This document shows positions 16,840-26,026 of a DNA stretch of 48,377 nt, one piece after another. Made by a program: the position numbers and the translations under genes. The stretch covers positions 1,702,895 through 1,751,271 of the forward strand of contig NZ_HG428741.1 of assembly GCF_000380245.2 (NCBI RefSeq), given 5' to 3'. Source of the DNA: Bacillus massiliigorillae. GTDB taxonomy: Bacteria; Bacillota; Bacilli; Bacillales; DSM-1321. Every line of letters begins with the position of its first letter. Position 1 is the first letter of the stretch. The notes beneath the pieces are model-generated. The model did no database searches, was not told the origin of the DNA, and saw only the letters and a list, made by a program, of their open reading frames with translations.

Positions 16840-19383
16840 ATGACATATGATGAATTAAAGAAGAGCTTATTAAAAGATGATTACATCATTCTTTCATACA
16901 AAAGGTATTTAGCTTTTAAACAAACAGATTTATATGATGAGTATTATAAAAAAGAAATATTAACACGTCTCCATCTTTTTTTAAAAGGGCAGGAAATCAA
17001 TAGTTTAACAGTTAAAGATATCGTGCAAAAAATCCAAAAAGAAAACCCATCAGCTGGTAGCTTTGTTCATTGGAGTAATACAGCAGATTTAACGCATTAT
17101 GCCGATGAACGTCCTGAAGAAGTTGCAGAATTACTAAATATGTTATTTTATACTACTGTACCATTAGAAGAAAGAATTGAAGCGTTCCGTGAAAAAGCTA
17201 AAGAGTTTAACAGTACCATTTCCTTAGGAGCGCCTTTATTCGGTTATTTATTTGCAGCTTTTGATTATAAGAAATACCCTCTATATAAACAGGAGATATT
17301 CACTGCAATCAAAAAAAGCTTTGGTATTGAATTAAAACTAGGCTCTGTTGGAATGAATTATGGAACATTTGTAGAAATATGTGAAATAACTCTCAAGTAT
17401 TTACAAAAAACATATTCCGAAATAAATATTCTAGATGTACAAGACTTCTTTTATTGCAGTACGCAATATAATCAAGTTATCGTCGAAAGCGCTGTTGATT
17501 ACTTATACAGTGAAGCAGTAAAACTAAGCATATTTATGAAACAGCCCGAATTATTATTGGAAACACTGTGTAAACAAGACAGTGAAACATTGCTTAAATT
17601 AAGAGAACAATATCGAAATAAGGAAAAAATTAACCTTATTAAATTTATGGTATTAGATCAAATAATAGAATCCGGCTCTATTACTCTTATTGAAATGGAA
17701 GAATTCAAAAATCAAGTTAAACAGAGATACGATACGAATATTATGCAATCATGGAATAATTTCACTATTTTATTTCAATTGTATTATTACAATACTAAAC
17801 AGAAAGTTAAAGAAGAACAAAGAAAAATCCATGAAATAATACGTTCATTTGAAGCATTTCAAGGTATAAATTTCGAAGAGGAAAAAGTATTAAATGGCTT
17901 CAATTGGAATCAAAATTTCGGCTGTTCAGAATGTTGGCTAGCTGTCTATGAAAAAGGTTATTCCACACATCGGATGGCTCCTCAATTCTTTGTCTCAATT
18001 GATGAGAACAGAGTACGATATGGTTTATTATATGGTGATCAACATCCGAAAAGGGGACAAGAAGACACTTCCATCGAATCTGATATAGAACTATTCTCAT
18101 ATAATCTTTTTCAACAAAAAATGATCGATGTATTAAATACATTTCAAGAAAAGGAAGAGCCATTATCTGTGGACGATAATAATAAAGAAATAACAGTTGA
18201 ATCGTGGATTAATCTTATTGAGGATGAAACTATTTTTAAAGAGATAGATTTTAAATATCTATCTACCATGTATAAACTAGGTGGGCAAGCAACAGCAACT
18301 CAATTGGCACAAGCTTTAGATAAGCATCCTTCTTCATTTAATAGTGCTGTTGCTCAGTTATCAAAACGTGTTATGGAAGCGACAAATAAAGTTCCAAAGC
18401 ATACTAGGGAAGATGGATCCCTATGTTATTGGAATATGCTTTTCGAAGGAGAAGAGCTGGAAAATGGACATTTCAACTGGATTCTAAAACCAAACTTAAA
18501 ATGTGCATTAGAAGTAACTTCTAGAAACAGTACTCTAGAAGCATACACGAAAGATGATTTCTTAAGAGAAGTATTTATTGATGATGATCAATATGAGACT
18601 ATTGTTAATTTATTACAATATAAGAAAAATATCATTTTTCAAGGACCTCCAGGAGTAGGGAAAACATTTGTTTCGAAGCGATTAGCCTATTCTCTCATGG
18701 GTGTTAAAGACGAAACTCGTGTAGAATTAGTTCAGTTTCACCAAAACTATGCATATGAAGACTTTGTAATGGGTTTCCGTCCAGATGAACATGGTTTTTC
18801 ACTTCAATTTGGTGTCTTTTATGATTTTTGTCAACGGGCATTAGAAAACCCTGAAAAAGATTACTATTTTATTATCGATGAAATTAATCGAGGAAATTTA
18901 TCAAAGATTTTTGGAGAGCTCTTCATGCTAATTGAGCGTGATAAAAGGGATGAATTTGTAACGATGGGGTATTCAAAAGACCGTTTTACTGTTCCAAGTA
19001 ACGTTTATATAATCGGAACAATGAATACGGCTGACAGATCTTTAGCTCAGCTAGAAATTGCTTTACGTCGCCGTTTCGCTTTCATCACACTTGTACCTGC
19101 ATTTAATGAGAAATGGAAGCAAACGATGCATCAATATGGAATTTCAGATCAAATGATTTCTAGAATTCTTCGAGCTGTAAACATAATGAATAAAGAGATC
19201 TCATCTGATTTTCAACTAGGACAAGGTTATTTAATAGGGCATTCTTTCTTTACCTCAAAGCCAGAAAGCTTAGATGAACAAATATGGTTTGATGGAATTA
19301 TTTCTTTTGAAATTAGTCCACTACTTGAAGAATACTTTTACGATCGCCCAGAAATTGTAGCAACAATCTTAGAGGAAATATGA
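16840..19383 (+). CDS. mcrB: McrB-like AAA+ ATPase/GTPase of a modification-dependent restriction system
   Basis: An 847-residue McrB-family motor. The AAA+ domain is C-terminal: Walker A 'GPPGVGKT' (about 602-609), Walker B with the McrB hallmark 'IIDEINRGNLSKIFGE' (about 677-693), sensor motif 'GTMNTADRS' (about 726-734) and arginine-rich 'ALRRRF'. The N-terminal 600 residues are unusually long and divergent. They include a segment around 365-420 ('SECWLAVYEKGYSTHRMAPQ') resembling MrcB/DUF3578-type recognition modules, and a winged-helix-like stretch near 490-540. In the family the N-terminus reads modified DNA and the AAA+ ring translocates, driving McrC cleavage. I use ATG 16840 with AGAGGTG upstream. 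mcrC follows immediately. Confidence 0.87.
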   Translation: MTYDELKKSLLKDDYIILSYKRYLAFKQTDLYDEYYKKEILTRLHLFLKGQEINSLTVKDIVQKIQKENPSAGSFVHWSNTADLTHYADERPEEVAELLNMLFYTTVPLEERIEAFREKAKEFNSTISLGAPLFGYLFAAFDYKKYPLYKQEIFTAIKKSFGIELKLGSVGMNYGTFVEICEITLKYLQKTYSEINILDVQDFFYCSTQYNQVIVESAVDYLYSEAVKLSIFMKQPELLLETLCKQDSETLLKLREQYRNKEKINLIKFMVLDQIIESGSITLIEMEEFKNQVKQRYDTNIMQSWNNFTILFQLYYYNTKQKVKEEQRKIHEIIRSFEAFQGINFEEEKVLNGFNWNQNFGCSECWLAVYEKGYSTHRMAPQFFVSIDENRVRYGLLYGDQHPKRGQEDTSIESDIELFSYNLFQQKMIDVLNTFQEKEEPLSVDDNNKEITVESWINLIEDETIFKEIDFKYLSTMYKLGGQATATQLAQALDKHPSSFNSAVAQLSKRVMEATNKVPKHTREDGSLCYWNMLFEGEELENGHFNWILKPNLKCALEVTSRNSTLEAYTKDDFLREVFIDDDQYETIVNLLQYKKNIIFQGPPGVGKTFVSKRLAYSLMGVKDETRVELVQFHQNYAYEDFVMGFRPDEHGFSLQFGVFYDFCQRALENPEKDYYFIIDEINRGNLSKIFGELFMLIERDKRDEFVTMGYSKDRFTVPSNVYIIGTMNTADRSLAQLEIALRRRFAFITLVPAFNEKWKQTMHQYGISDQMISRILRAVNIMNKEISSDFQLGQGYLIGHSFFTSKPESLDEQIWFDGIISFEISPLLEEYFYDRPEIVATILEEI

Positions 19384-19384
19384 A

Positions 19385-20462
19385 ATGGAACAGCTTTTTA
19401 AAGTTCCAATTCGTAATCTTTATTGTTTACTTAGCTACATGAATGAAATGCCAGAGCTTGTTAATAGCTTAAACGATGTTGATGAAGATTTAATCACATA
19501 TGATTTTATCGCGAAACAGTTTCTTACCGAAGTGCACTATTTACATCGACGAGGATTGTTAAAAGATTATATTGTAAATAAAGAAGAAACTAGTCGACTT
19601 GGTGGTCGCGTCATGATGAATGAGTCTATGTCATTTATCATATCGAAGAAGCCTGTTGTGGTTTGTGAAAAAGACGAGTATTCCAATAATATACTACTGA
19701 ATCAAGTGCTGAAAGCAACTTTGAAAGCTATATGTCGAAATCGCTACGTAAAAGAAGAAACTAGAGTGAAAAGTTTCATAGACTTAGAATTGTTAACAGA
19801 GATTGACGATATCGCTTTAACAAAGGAAATGTTTTCACGCATCCATTTCAAAAGACATACGAATCATTATAAACGAATGATTCATATTGCTAAAATGCTA
19901 CATGAACTGACATTATTGTCTCATAAACATGGTAATTGGAGCTTATTTTCTGCAGAAATAGATGATAAAGCACTTAATCACATTTTTGAGAAGTTTTTGA
20001 TTAACTTTTTTTCGAGTTGAACAAAAAAACTATACAGTATCATCTGAAGTGATGAAATGGAATTTAGAAGGAAATAGTTCTTTACTGCCAACAATGCGAA
20101 CTGATGTCTCATTAACTCATAAAAAAGAAGCTAAAAAAATCATTATTGATGCGAAATTTTACAAAAATATGTTCCAAGAAAACTTCGGTAAATCATCATT
20201 TCATAGTCACAATATGTATCAATTGTTTACGTACATGATGCATCAAGCAGAAGACCAAGACATAAGAGGAATTTTGATTTATCCGTATAACGGCACCACA
20301 ATTAACGAAATATATCGCTGGAATAAACGGACTACAATGGAAGTTATGACTCTAAATTTAGATGATACATGGGCAGATATATATGAAAATCTCATGAAAG
20401 TAGTGAAAGAGTCACATATTGGTTCTAAAAATGTTCCATATTTAGAACCGACAAGAATATAG
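19385..20462 (+). pseudogene. mcrC: McrC-like nuclease subunit, frameshifted at a T7 run
   Basis: The first segment starts 'VPIRNLYCLLSYMNEMPE', the typical McrC N-terminus, and stops at 20020 (211 residues). The family text continues in another frame: 'RVEQKNYTVSSEVMKWNLEG', then 'MRTDVSL' and 'KKIIIDAKFY', the D...DxK catalytic core of the PD-(D/E)xK nuclease, to the stop at 20462. The shift is +1 at the T run 20006-20012; removing one T gives one 358-residue protein of normal length. As written, the first product lacks the nuclease core. An ATG at 20046-20051 could start the second piece. It may be a real null allele, a phase-variable switch, slippage during expression, or a sequence error. 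Confidence 0.85.
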
Positions 20463-20513
20463 CTATAGATTAAGAATAGTTTGTAAGATTAATAACTATT
20501 ATACTAAATGAAA

Positions 20514-20556
20514 AAACCAGCAAATATGGCTCAATACCATGTTTGCTGGTTTTTTT
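20514..20556. terminator. Bidirectional Rho-independent terminator
   Basis: Arms AAACCAGCAAA and TTTGCTGGTTT, extended inward by ATGG/CCAT pairing, with T runs on both strands. It serves mcrC (plus) and the ABC permease operon (minus). Confidence 0.87.
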
Positions 20557-20601
20557 AACTTATTTAAAAATATATACAATACACCATTGCTTTTTGAATT
20601 A

Positions 20602-21396
20602 TTAAGATTTCAAATCTCTTTTATTATGCAAGATGAAGGAGCCAGTAACACAAACAATAGAGACTGCTACACAAACCCAAATATATTTAGTATCAAGGCC
20701 ATCTCGTAAGATTATTTTTCCATCAAAATATTTGAAAGGGGTGATATATCGGAAGAAATCCGCTTTTTTACTTAAATCCGAGAAAATAGACATGAATAAA
20801 CACGCCATTACAATCCCAAATGAGATATTACTTGCCATTTTCGTTCTTGTTGTAAGAAAGGAAATGAATAAACCAATACTAAAGAATATAAGCTGAATAA
20901 ACAAAAGACCCGTCATCATTGGCAATAGGTCATGAAAAATATTCGTTTTATCAATTACTTTCACTAGTAATACGCTATATAAGAAAGTAACGGTATTTAG
21001 TAGAAACATATTAATCATGCATATTAATAGTTTATAACTCAATATTTGAGAACGTTTCATTCCTTTTACATATAAAAATTCAAAAGTTCGATCTCGTTCT
21101 TCTTTTGAAAAGATAGAAGTACCCATGCTAGAAGCATGAAAAGCTGCTATAACAGCAATATATAGAAAAATAACAGAAAAGATACCGGTAATATTCGTGA
21201 AATCCACCATACCAACACCGAATAAGGCTTGCATCGATTTTGGCATCTGCTCTAATAAGTCTGTCATTGATTGTCCGTTATCATTTGTCATACCCATCGA
21301 TTTGGCAACACTAATTCCAATTAAAACCATCGTACCAATTAGCCAAAGACATAATGATTTAAAATTCGCTTTCCACTCATGAAATAATAAACTCAT
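20602..21396 (-). CDS. ABC-2 type transporter permease
   Basis: A 264-residue protein with six hydrophobic segments. The text 'SIFSKEERDRTFEFLYVKGM' between helices 2 and 3 matches the cytoplasmic loop of ABC-2 exporter permeases. It is the last gene of a four-gene minus-strand operon (TetR regulator, ATPase, two permeases), 15 bp after the preceding permease. The two permeases look like paralogues and would pair as a heterodimer above the ATPase. The substrate is unknown; such operons commonly export drugs or lipids-like compounds. Confidence 0.87.
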   Translation of the reverse strand: MSLLFHEWKANFKSLCLWLIGTMVLIGISVAKSMGMTNDNGQSMTDLLEQMPKSMQALFGVGMVDFTNITGIFSVIFLYIAVIAAFHASSMGTSIFSKEERDRTFEFLYVKGMKRSQILSYKLLICMINMFLLNTVTFLYSVLLVKVIDKTNIFHDLLPMMTGLLFIQLIFFSIGLFISFLTTRTKMASNISFGIVMACLFMSIFSDLSKKADFFRYITPFKYFDGKIILRDGLDTKYIWVCVAVSIVCVTGSFILHNKRDLKS

Positions 21397-21411
21397 CTTA
21401 TTTCTCCTCCC

Positions 21412-22203
21412 TTAAGCATTAATGTCTTTTGTTTTATACAGATAAAAACCCAGTACGATAAAACAAAGGGTAAGAATTGTACCTGTAATAAACGTCGACA
21501 CTTCATAGGAGTGATGATCAACAATATAACTAGGATTTAAATAACTCATAGGTGATAAATATTTTAATGCTGTATCATTATACATATTCGCAACCATTTC
21601 AAGTGCAAAAAACAATGCACCAATACCGATTCCTATTGTAACTGGCGATTTAATTTTATTAAAAAGGCAGCCCATGAAAAAACCAAAGCTTAAAAACATA
21701 ATTTGTGTAAAGAAAAGGGCACCAACGAGTAAGAAAAATACGTTCCAATCAATTTTTTCTACATAAGTAATCGCCGCAAAGTAGGTGACAATAAGATAAA
21801 TAATATTTGTGAAGATAATACAAATAAATACTGTAATGAACTTTTCTCCTAAAATTTGCAGTCGATTCATTGGTTTTGTAAAAAGAAAGTCACTCGTTTT
21901 ACGTGTTTTTTCCTTAGAGATTACATTAATTCCTAAAATAAGAGCTTGAATCGCACCAACAAAAATTAAATAGACAACGCAGAAGCTATAAAATCCATTG
22001 AACGTTTCAATACCAGCGTTACCTAAACCAAACGCCTTTAACACCTCAGGTGGATAGCTCGCCATTAATGTTTTAAGCGCTTCTACATCACTTGTATATG
22101 CAGGGAAAATTGAAATGAAAACAAAACCAAGCAAGCCAAGTGCAATAGCCCAAACGATTGTTGATTTCATATTGATTTTCATTTCATATTTTAAAACATT
22201 CAT
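21412..22203 (-). CDS. ABC-2 type transporter permease
   Basis: A 263-residue permease with six hydrophobic segments. The loop 'NVISKEKTRKTSDFLFTKPM' is the same element as in its partner permease ('E-R-T-x-E-F-L' type), showing the paralogy. The ATPase gene ends 14 bp upstream, with AGGAGG at the start of this gene (minus strand). The C-terminus 'KTKDINA' is short and cytoplasmic. It forms the membrane part of the exporter with the following permease. Confidence 0.87.
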   Translation of the reverse strand: MNVLKYEMKINMKSTIVWAIALGLLGFVFISIFPAYTSDVEALKTLMASYPPEVLKAFGLGNAGIETFNGFYSFCVVYLIFVGAIQALILGINVISKEKTRKTSDFLFTKPMNRLQILGEKFITVFICIIFTNIIYLIVTYFAAITYVEKIDWNVFFLLVGALFFTQIMFLSFGFFMGCLFNKIKSPVTIGIGIGALFFALEMVANMYNDTALKYLSPMSYLNPSYIVDHHSYEVSTFITGTILTLCFIVLGFYLYKTKDINA

Positions 22204-22217
22204 AAGAACGGCCTCCT

Positions 22218-23102
22218 TTATTCCTTATCGTAGTAGTGCATGAAAATCTCTTCTAAATCTGGTTCAGTAATATCGAGATTGATTAATGAAAGAGTACTAA
22301 TTTTAGCTACTAATTCATTAATATTACCTTTAAAGATAAAGGAAGCATGTGTTTCAATCACTTCAAGCTGTGTGACACCTTCCATTTCGAAAATCTCGGC
22401 ATCAATTGATGTATCTGCTTCTAGAGTGATTTTTTTATAACTATTTTCTCTTAATGCGGCAATCGTTTCTAATTTAATGATTTTGCCATCTTTAATAAAT
22501 CCAACTCGGTCACATAGCTTTTGAACCTCGGATAAAATGTGAGATGAGAAGAAGATGGTCGCTCCTTTTTTATTTTCTTCTTTAATGAGTTCAAAGAATT
22601 TATTTTGCATTAATGGATCTAAGCCGCCGGTAGGTTCATCAAGAATAATGAGTTTGGGACTATGTAATAAGCCTTGAATAATACCGACTTTTTTTCGATT
22701 TCCAAAAGATAAATCTTCAATCTTTCTATTAGGATCAAGCTCTAAAATTTCACATAATTCTTTCGTTCTTGCACTACAATCTTTTTTATAGAAGGAAGCA
22801 GAGTACTTTAATAAATCCTTCACCTTCATATTGTCATAATAGAAAACTTCACTCGGTAGGTAACCAATATCTTTCGCTATTTCACTAGCATGTTTGATGC
22901 AATCTTTACCGAATATCGTTGCTGTACCACTAGTAGGGTATATAAGAGAAAGTAATGTACGAATTGTAGTTGATTTTCCAGCACCATTGGGTCCAATAAA
23001 TCCAAAGATTTCGCCTTCTTTAATGTTTAAATCAATGTCTTGAATGCCGCGTTCTTTTCCATAAAGCTTCGTTAAACCTTTAATCTCAATTGCGTTTTTC
23101 AT
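22218..23102 (-). CDS. ABC transporter ATP-binding protein
   Basis: A 294-residue ATPase of the ABC-2 exporter class. It has Walker A 'GPNGAGKST' (about residues 38-46), signature 'LSFGNRKKVGI' (about 137, a known variant of LSGGQ), Walker B 'LIILDEPTGGLDPL' (about 158), and the H-loop 'FFSSHILSEV'. The C-terminal 80 residues are the accessory domain common in this class. The start ATG overlaps the stop of the TetR gene by 4 bp (ATGA), so regulator and transporter are co-translated. Confidence 0.93.
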   Translation of the reverse strand: MKNAIEIKGLTKLYGKERGIQDIDLNIKEGEIFGFIGPNGAGKSTTIRTLLSLIYPTSGTATIFGKDCIKHASEIAKDIGYLPSEVFYYDNMKVKDLLKYSASFYKKDCSARTKELCEILELDPNRKIEDLSFGNRKKVGIIQGLLHSPKLIILDEPTGGLDPLMQNKFFELIKEENKKGATIFFSSHILSEVQKLCDRVGFIKDGKIIKLETIAALRENSYKKITLEADTSIDAEIFEMEGVTQLEVIETHASFIFKGNINELVAKISTLSLINLDITEPDLEEIFMHYYDKE

Positions 23103-23716
23103 ACATATTCCTCCTTATAAAAAGCTTGGCGATACATTTGTAAATAAGCATCAAATTCCTCTATAATTTGTTCTGGATTAATTTCCCCTTGTTGATTCTT
23201 TTGGTCAACAAATCCTTTTGCAGCCCATGTAATTGTATTTATAATCATTTCAAGATTCATATGCTCTTTAAATTTACTGTAATCAACATTTTGGAACAAA
23301 GAAGCGATAAATTCTTGTGATAGCTTATTACTTTCAGTATTAACTTCTTCGATAACTTCTGATGCTGTTTCATGATATACACGCATTAGAAAATCAAAAA
23401 TAGCAGGGTATTGCTGAATGATTTTTAATTTACTGCATGTCGTTATTCTTAGTATTTCAAAGAAATCAGTTTCACTTTGATCCATCGAATCATTCATGAT
23501 ATTTACACAATATTCGATACAGTATTCAAATAAACTTAGATAAAGCTTCTTCTTGGAACCAAAATAATGAAAAAGTAAACCTTTTGAAATACCAGCGCTA
23601 GTAATAATTTCATCCGTAGTTGCTTTTTTATATTCGTGTTTACCGAAAATCGAAATAGCACCATTTAAAATTCGGTCTTGTTTTTCTTTTGGTAAGTTTC
23701 TGAATTTGTCATTCAT
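23099..23716 (-). CDS. TetR/AcrR family transcriptional regulator of the ABC exporter
   Basis: A 205-residue repressor. The N-terminal helix-turn-helix is 'AISIFGKHEYKKATTDEIIT' plus 'AGISKGLLFHYFGSKKKLYL', very typical of TetR proteins. The remainder is the helical ligand-binding and dimerisation domain. The start at 23716 has AAGGAGGTG at ideal spacing; the frame is open further upstream to 23797 but without a ribosome site. Two palindromes immediately upstream are very likely its operators, so it probably represses its own operon, which encodes the exporter. Confidence 0.9.
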   Translation of the reverse strand: MNDKFRNLPKEKQDRILNGAISIFGKHEYKKATTDEIITSAGISKGLLFHYFGSKKKLYLSLFEYCIEYCVNIMNDSMDQSETDFFEILRITTCSKLKIIQQYPAIFDFLMRVYHETASEVIEEVNTESNKLSQEFIASLFQNVDYSKFKEHMNLEMIINTITWAAKGFVDQKNQQGEINPEQIIEEFDAYLQMYRQAFYKEEYV

Positions 23717-23741
23717 CTTACAGCACCTCCTTCTTGAAAGT

Positions 23742-23764
23742 GTATTGACTATATTAGTCAATAC
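23742..23764. promoter_or_regulatory. TetR operator 1
   Basis: Perfect palindrome with 10-bp arms GTATTGACTA / TAGTCAATAC around TAT. It lies 26 bp upstream of the regulator start. Confidence 0.8.
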
Positions 23765-23779
23765 ACTAAGTATAAGTCT

Positions 23780-23798
23780 ATTGACCAAATCAGTCAAT
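23780..23798. promoter_or_regulatory. TetR operator 2
   Basis: ATTGAC-N7-GTCAAT, the same core and spacing as operator 1, centred 36 bp further upstream. The inner seven bases differ (CAAATCA versus TATATTA). Confidence 0.75.
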
Positions 23799-23802
23799 TT
23801 CG

Positions 23803-24239
23803 TTTTTGATAGTTTTATACTGTGCTCATAATATGATTTTCAGTAATAAAGACTATTACTCGGTGACATTAACAGGGATAATTATACATACTATACTAAA
23901 GTCCACATATGTGATGATGGTGTGAAAAGAATGAACTCTTTAGAAGAAAAAATTTACTAATAAGAATCGCAAAAATGTATTACGAACAGAACATGAAGAA
24001 ACAGCAAAACAAATTAGATAAATAAAAGTAAAAACCACAAAGTTATTGGGATGCTTTACGGTTTTTAACTATATAGGAGGTTGGAAAATATGCATTATTT
24101 TATTCATCCATAGATTTGTCCCTTGGGAATTCAATGTATATTTTGTCGCATTCTTTTAATATTTTATGGAATTACTTAAAATAAATGTCGATAATCCTCT
24201 ATAAAACACCATTAATATAACAGAAAATACAAAATAGAA
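23803..24239. other. Intergenic stretch without a convincing gene
   Basis: This gap lies between the TetR operon and the oxoproline operon. It holds short stop-broken frames ('MNSLEEKIY' at about 23931, then 'NRKNVLRTEHEETAKQIR'), which may be the remains of a small gene. There is also a weak imperfect hairpin at about 24035-24067 (AAAAACC / GGTTTTT). I cannot support a functional gene here. Confidence 0.5.
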
Positions 24240-24267
24240 TTGATTTTTTAAATTATTTTAGTATAAT
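24240..24267 (+). promoter_or_regulatory. Candidate sigma-A promoter of the oxoproline operon
   Basis: TTGATT (24240-24245), 16-bp spacer, TATAAT (24262-24267). It is 83 bp before the first start codon. Confidence 0.5.
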
Positions 24268-24349
24268 TAAAACAATACACTTTCAATCCATTGTATCTTT
24301 ATACAAAACTATCTTTTCTGATATCATCAACCCAAAGGGGGTGCCAAAG

Positions 24350-25060
24350 TTGAATTATTCGCTTTATCCACTTGGAGATCGAGCTATATTAATCGAGTTT
24401 GGTCAAGTAATCCATCCAGATATCCAACAAAAAGTACAAATTATCTCAACTTTCATTGAAGAATCTATGCCAGAATGGCTGATAGAATATATTCCTGCAT
24501 TCACTACTATTACACTTTTTTATGACCCAATAAAAATACTAAGTAAACATTCTTACATACTTCCATACCATTTTGTTTGCAATGAGATTAGCCAACTACT
24601 AAATAATTTACAAACGAATAACACGTTAGAACCTAGAGTAGTAGAGATTCCTGTATATTACGGTGGGGAATTGGGGCCTGATTTAGAATATGTGGCGGAA
24701 TATAACAACTTAACAACCGATGAAGTAATTCATATTCATTCTTCTGGAGAATATCTCGTGTATATGATTGGTTTTGCACCAGGCTTTCCATATTTAGGAG
24801 GTCTGAGTGAAAAAATAGCCACACCACGAAGACAATCTCCTAGATTATCAATACCTCCAAGATCCGTAGGAATTGCTGGTGAGCAGACTGGCATTTATCC
24901 TATAGAAACACCTGGAGGATGGCAAATTATTGGACAGACTCCATTACCTTTATTTTTACCTAATCAAAATCCTCCTACAATGCTCAAATCTGGTGACATC
25001 ATAAAATTTAAATCTATAAGCTACACTGAATTTTTAGAATTGGAGGGGCAACATATATGA
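24350..25060 (+). CDS. pxpB: 5-oxoprolinase subunit PxpB (KipI-like)
   Basis: A 236-residue protein of the KipI/PxpB family. Recognisable stretches are 'YPLGDRAILIEFG' at the N-terminus, 'VYYGGELGPDLEYVAEYNNL' near 100, 'GFAPGFPYLGGL' near 143 and 'PGGWQIIGQTPLPLF' near 190. With PxpC and PxpA it forms the ATP-dependent bacterial 5-oxoprolinase, which opens 5-oxoproline (pyroglutamate) to glutamate; the B. subtilis homologue was first named for inhibiting KinA. I choose TTG 24350 because the AAAGGGGGTG site abuts the alternative GTG 24341. It overlaps pxpC by 4 bp (ATGA). Confidence 0.92.
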   Translation: MNYSLYPLGDRAILIEFGQVIHPDIQQKVQIISTFIEESMPEWLIEYIPAFTTITLFYDPIKILSKHSYILPYHFVCNEISQLLNNLQTNNTLEPRVVEIPVYYGGELGPDLEYVAEYNNLTTDEVIHIHSSGEYLVYMIGFAPGFPYLGGLSEKIATPRRQSPRLSIPPRSVGIAGEQTGIYPIETPGGWQIIGQTPLPLFLPNQNPPTMLKSGDIIKFKSISYTEFLELEGQHI

Positions 25061-26013
25061 TTACGGTCTTAAAACCTGGGCTCCTAACGACGATACAAGA
25101 TTTAGGTCGTTTTGGGTTTCAAAAATATGGAGTTATTGCAAGCGGAGCAATGGATCCACTATCACATCGGATAGCCAATATGTTAGTTGGAAATAAAGAA
25201 GATGAAGCAGTAATGGAAATTACATTAGTGGGACCTACGCTACAATTTGAACAAGACGTAGTAATTGCTTTATGTGGAGCAGATTTCTCTCCTTTATTAG
25301 ATGGAAAATTAATTTCGATGTGGAAGCCCGTCATTGTGAAAAGAGGGAACATATTAACAATAGGATCTGCTAAGAGAGGATGTAGAGCCTATTTATCTGT
25401 TTCAGGTGGTTTTGCAATTTCTGAAATAATGAATAGTAAATCTACATACTTAAGAGGAAAAATAGGTGGTTTCAAGGGTAGAGCTTTGCGAAAAAATGAC
25501 CAAATACAATTAACACATTTACCCCTACATATTAATATACGTAATAATTGGAGACCAACTACAAAGCTAGTTCCTAATTTAAACTCAAATAAAATAATTA
25601 GAGTAATCCAAGGACGACAATATCATTTGTTTAGTGAAGATAGTTTGAATGTGTTTTTTTCGGAAGATTTCGAAATATCAATAAGTTCAGATAGAATGGG
25701 TTATAGATTAAAGGGTCCTCATCTAACATTGAAAAACAAAAAAGAAATGATTTCTGAAGCAGTTAGCTTTGGCACTATTCAAGTCCCAGCTGAAGGAAAC
25801 CCTATCATTTTATTGGCTGATCGGCAAACGACTGGAGGTTATCCTAAAATTGCTCAAGTCGTTTCTGTCGATTTACCTCATTTGGCTCAGGCAAAGCCAG
25901 GAGACAAGCTGAGATTTCTTCAAGTTAGTCATGAAGAAGCTCAAAAACTCTATCTAAGACGAGAAATAAAGATGAATATTTTAAAGAAAGCAATAAATTT
26001 CAAATTACATTAG
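25057..26013 (+). CDS. pxpC: 5-oxoprolinase subunit PxpC (KipA-like, biotin-dependent carboxyltransferase family)
   Basis: A 318-residue protein of the KipA/PxpC family, related to the urea amidolyase carboxyltransferase-like domain. It shows 'VLKPGLLTTIQDLGRFGFQ' at the N-terminus, 'SGAMDPLSHRIANMLVGN' near 28, and 'ILLADRQTTGGYPKIAQV' near 250. It partners with PxpB as the second half of the cyclophilin-like pair. Its start codon overlaps the pxpB stop, and AGGGG lies upstream. The length is normal, with no breaks. Confidence 0.93.
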   Translation: MITVLKPGLLTTIQDLGRFGFQKYGVIASGAMDPLSHRIANMLVGNKEDEAVMEITLVGPTLQFEQDVVIALCGADFSPLLDGKLISMWKPVIVKRGNILTIGSAKRGCRAYLSVSGGFAISEIMNSKSTYLRGKIGGFKGRALRKNDQIQLTHLPLHINIRNNWRPTTKLVPNLNSNKIIRVIQGRQYHLFSEDSLNVFFSEDFEISISSDRMGYRLKGPHLTLKNKKEMISEAVSFGTIQVPAEGNPIILLADRQTTGGYPKIAQVVSVDLPHLAQAKPGDKLRFLQVSHEEAQKLYLRREIKMNILKKAINFKLH

Positions 26014-26026
26014 GAGGAGAAAGCAT

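Noticed and set aside
24035..24067. Hairpin-like AAAAACC / GGTTTTT in the gap before pxpB
   Set aside because: Several mismatches, no clear gene in front and a weak T run; not enough to call a terminator.
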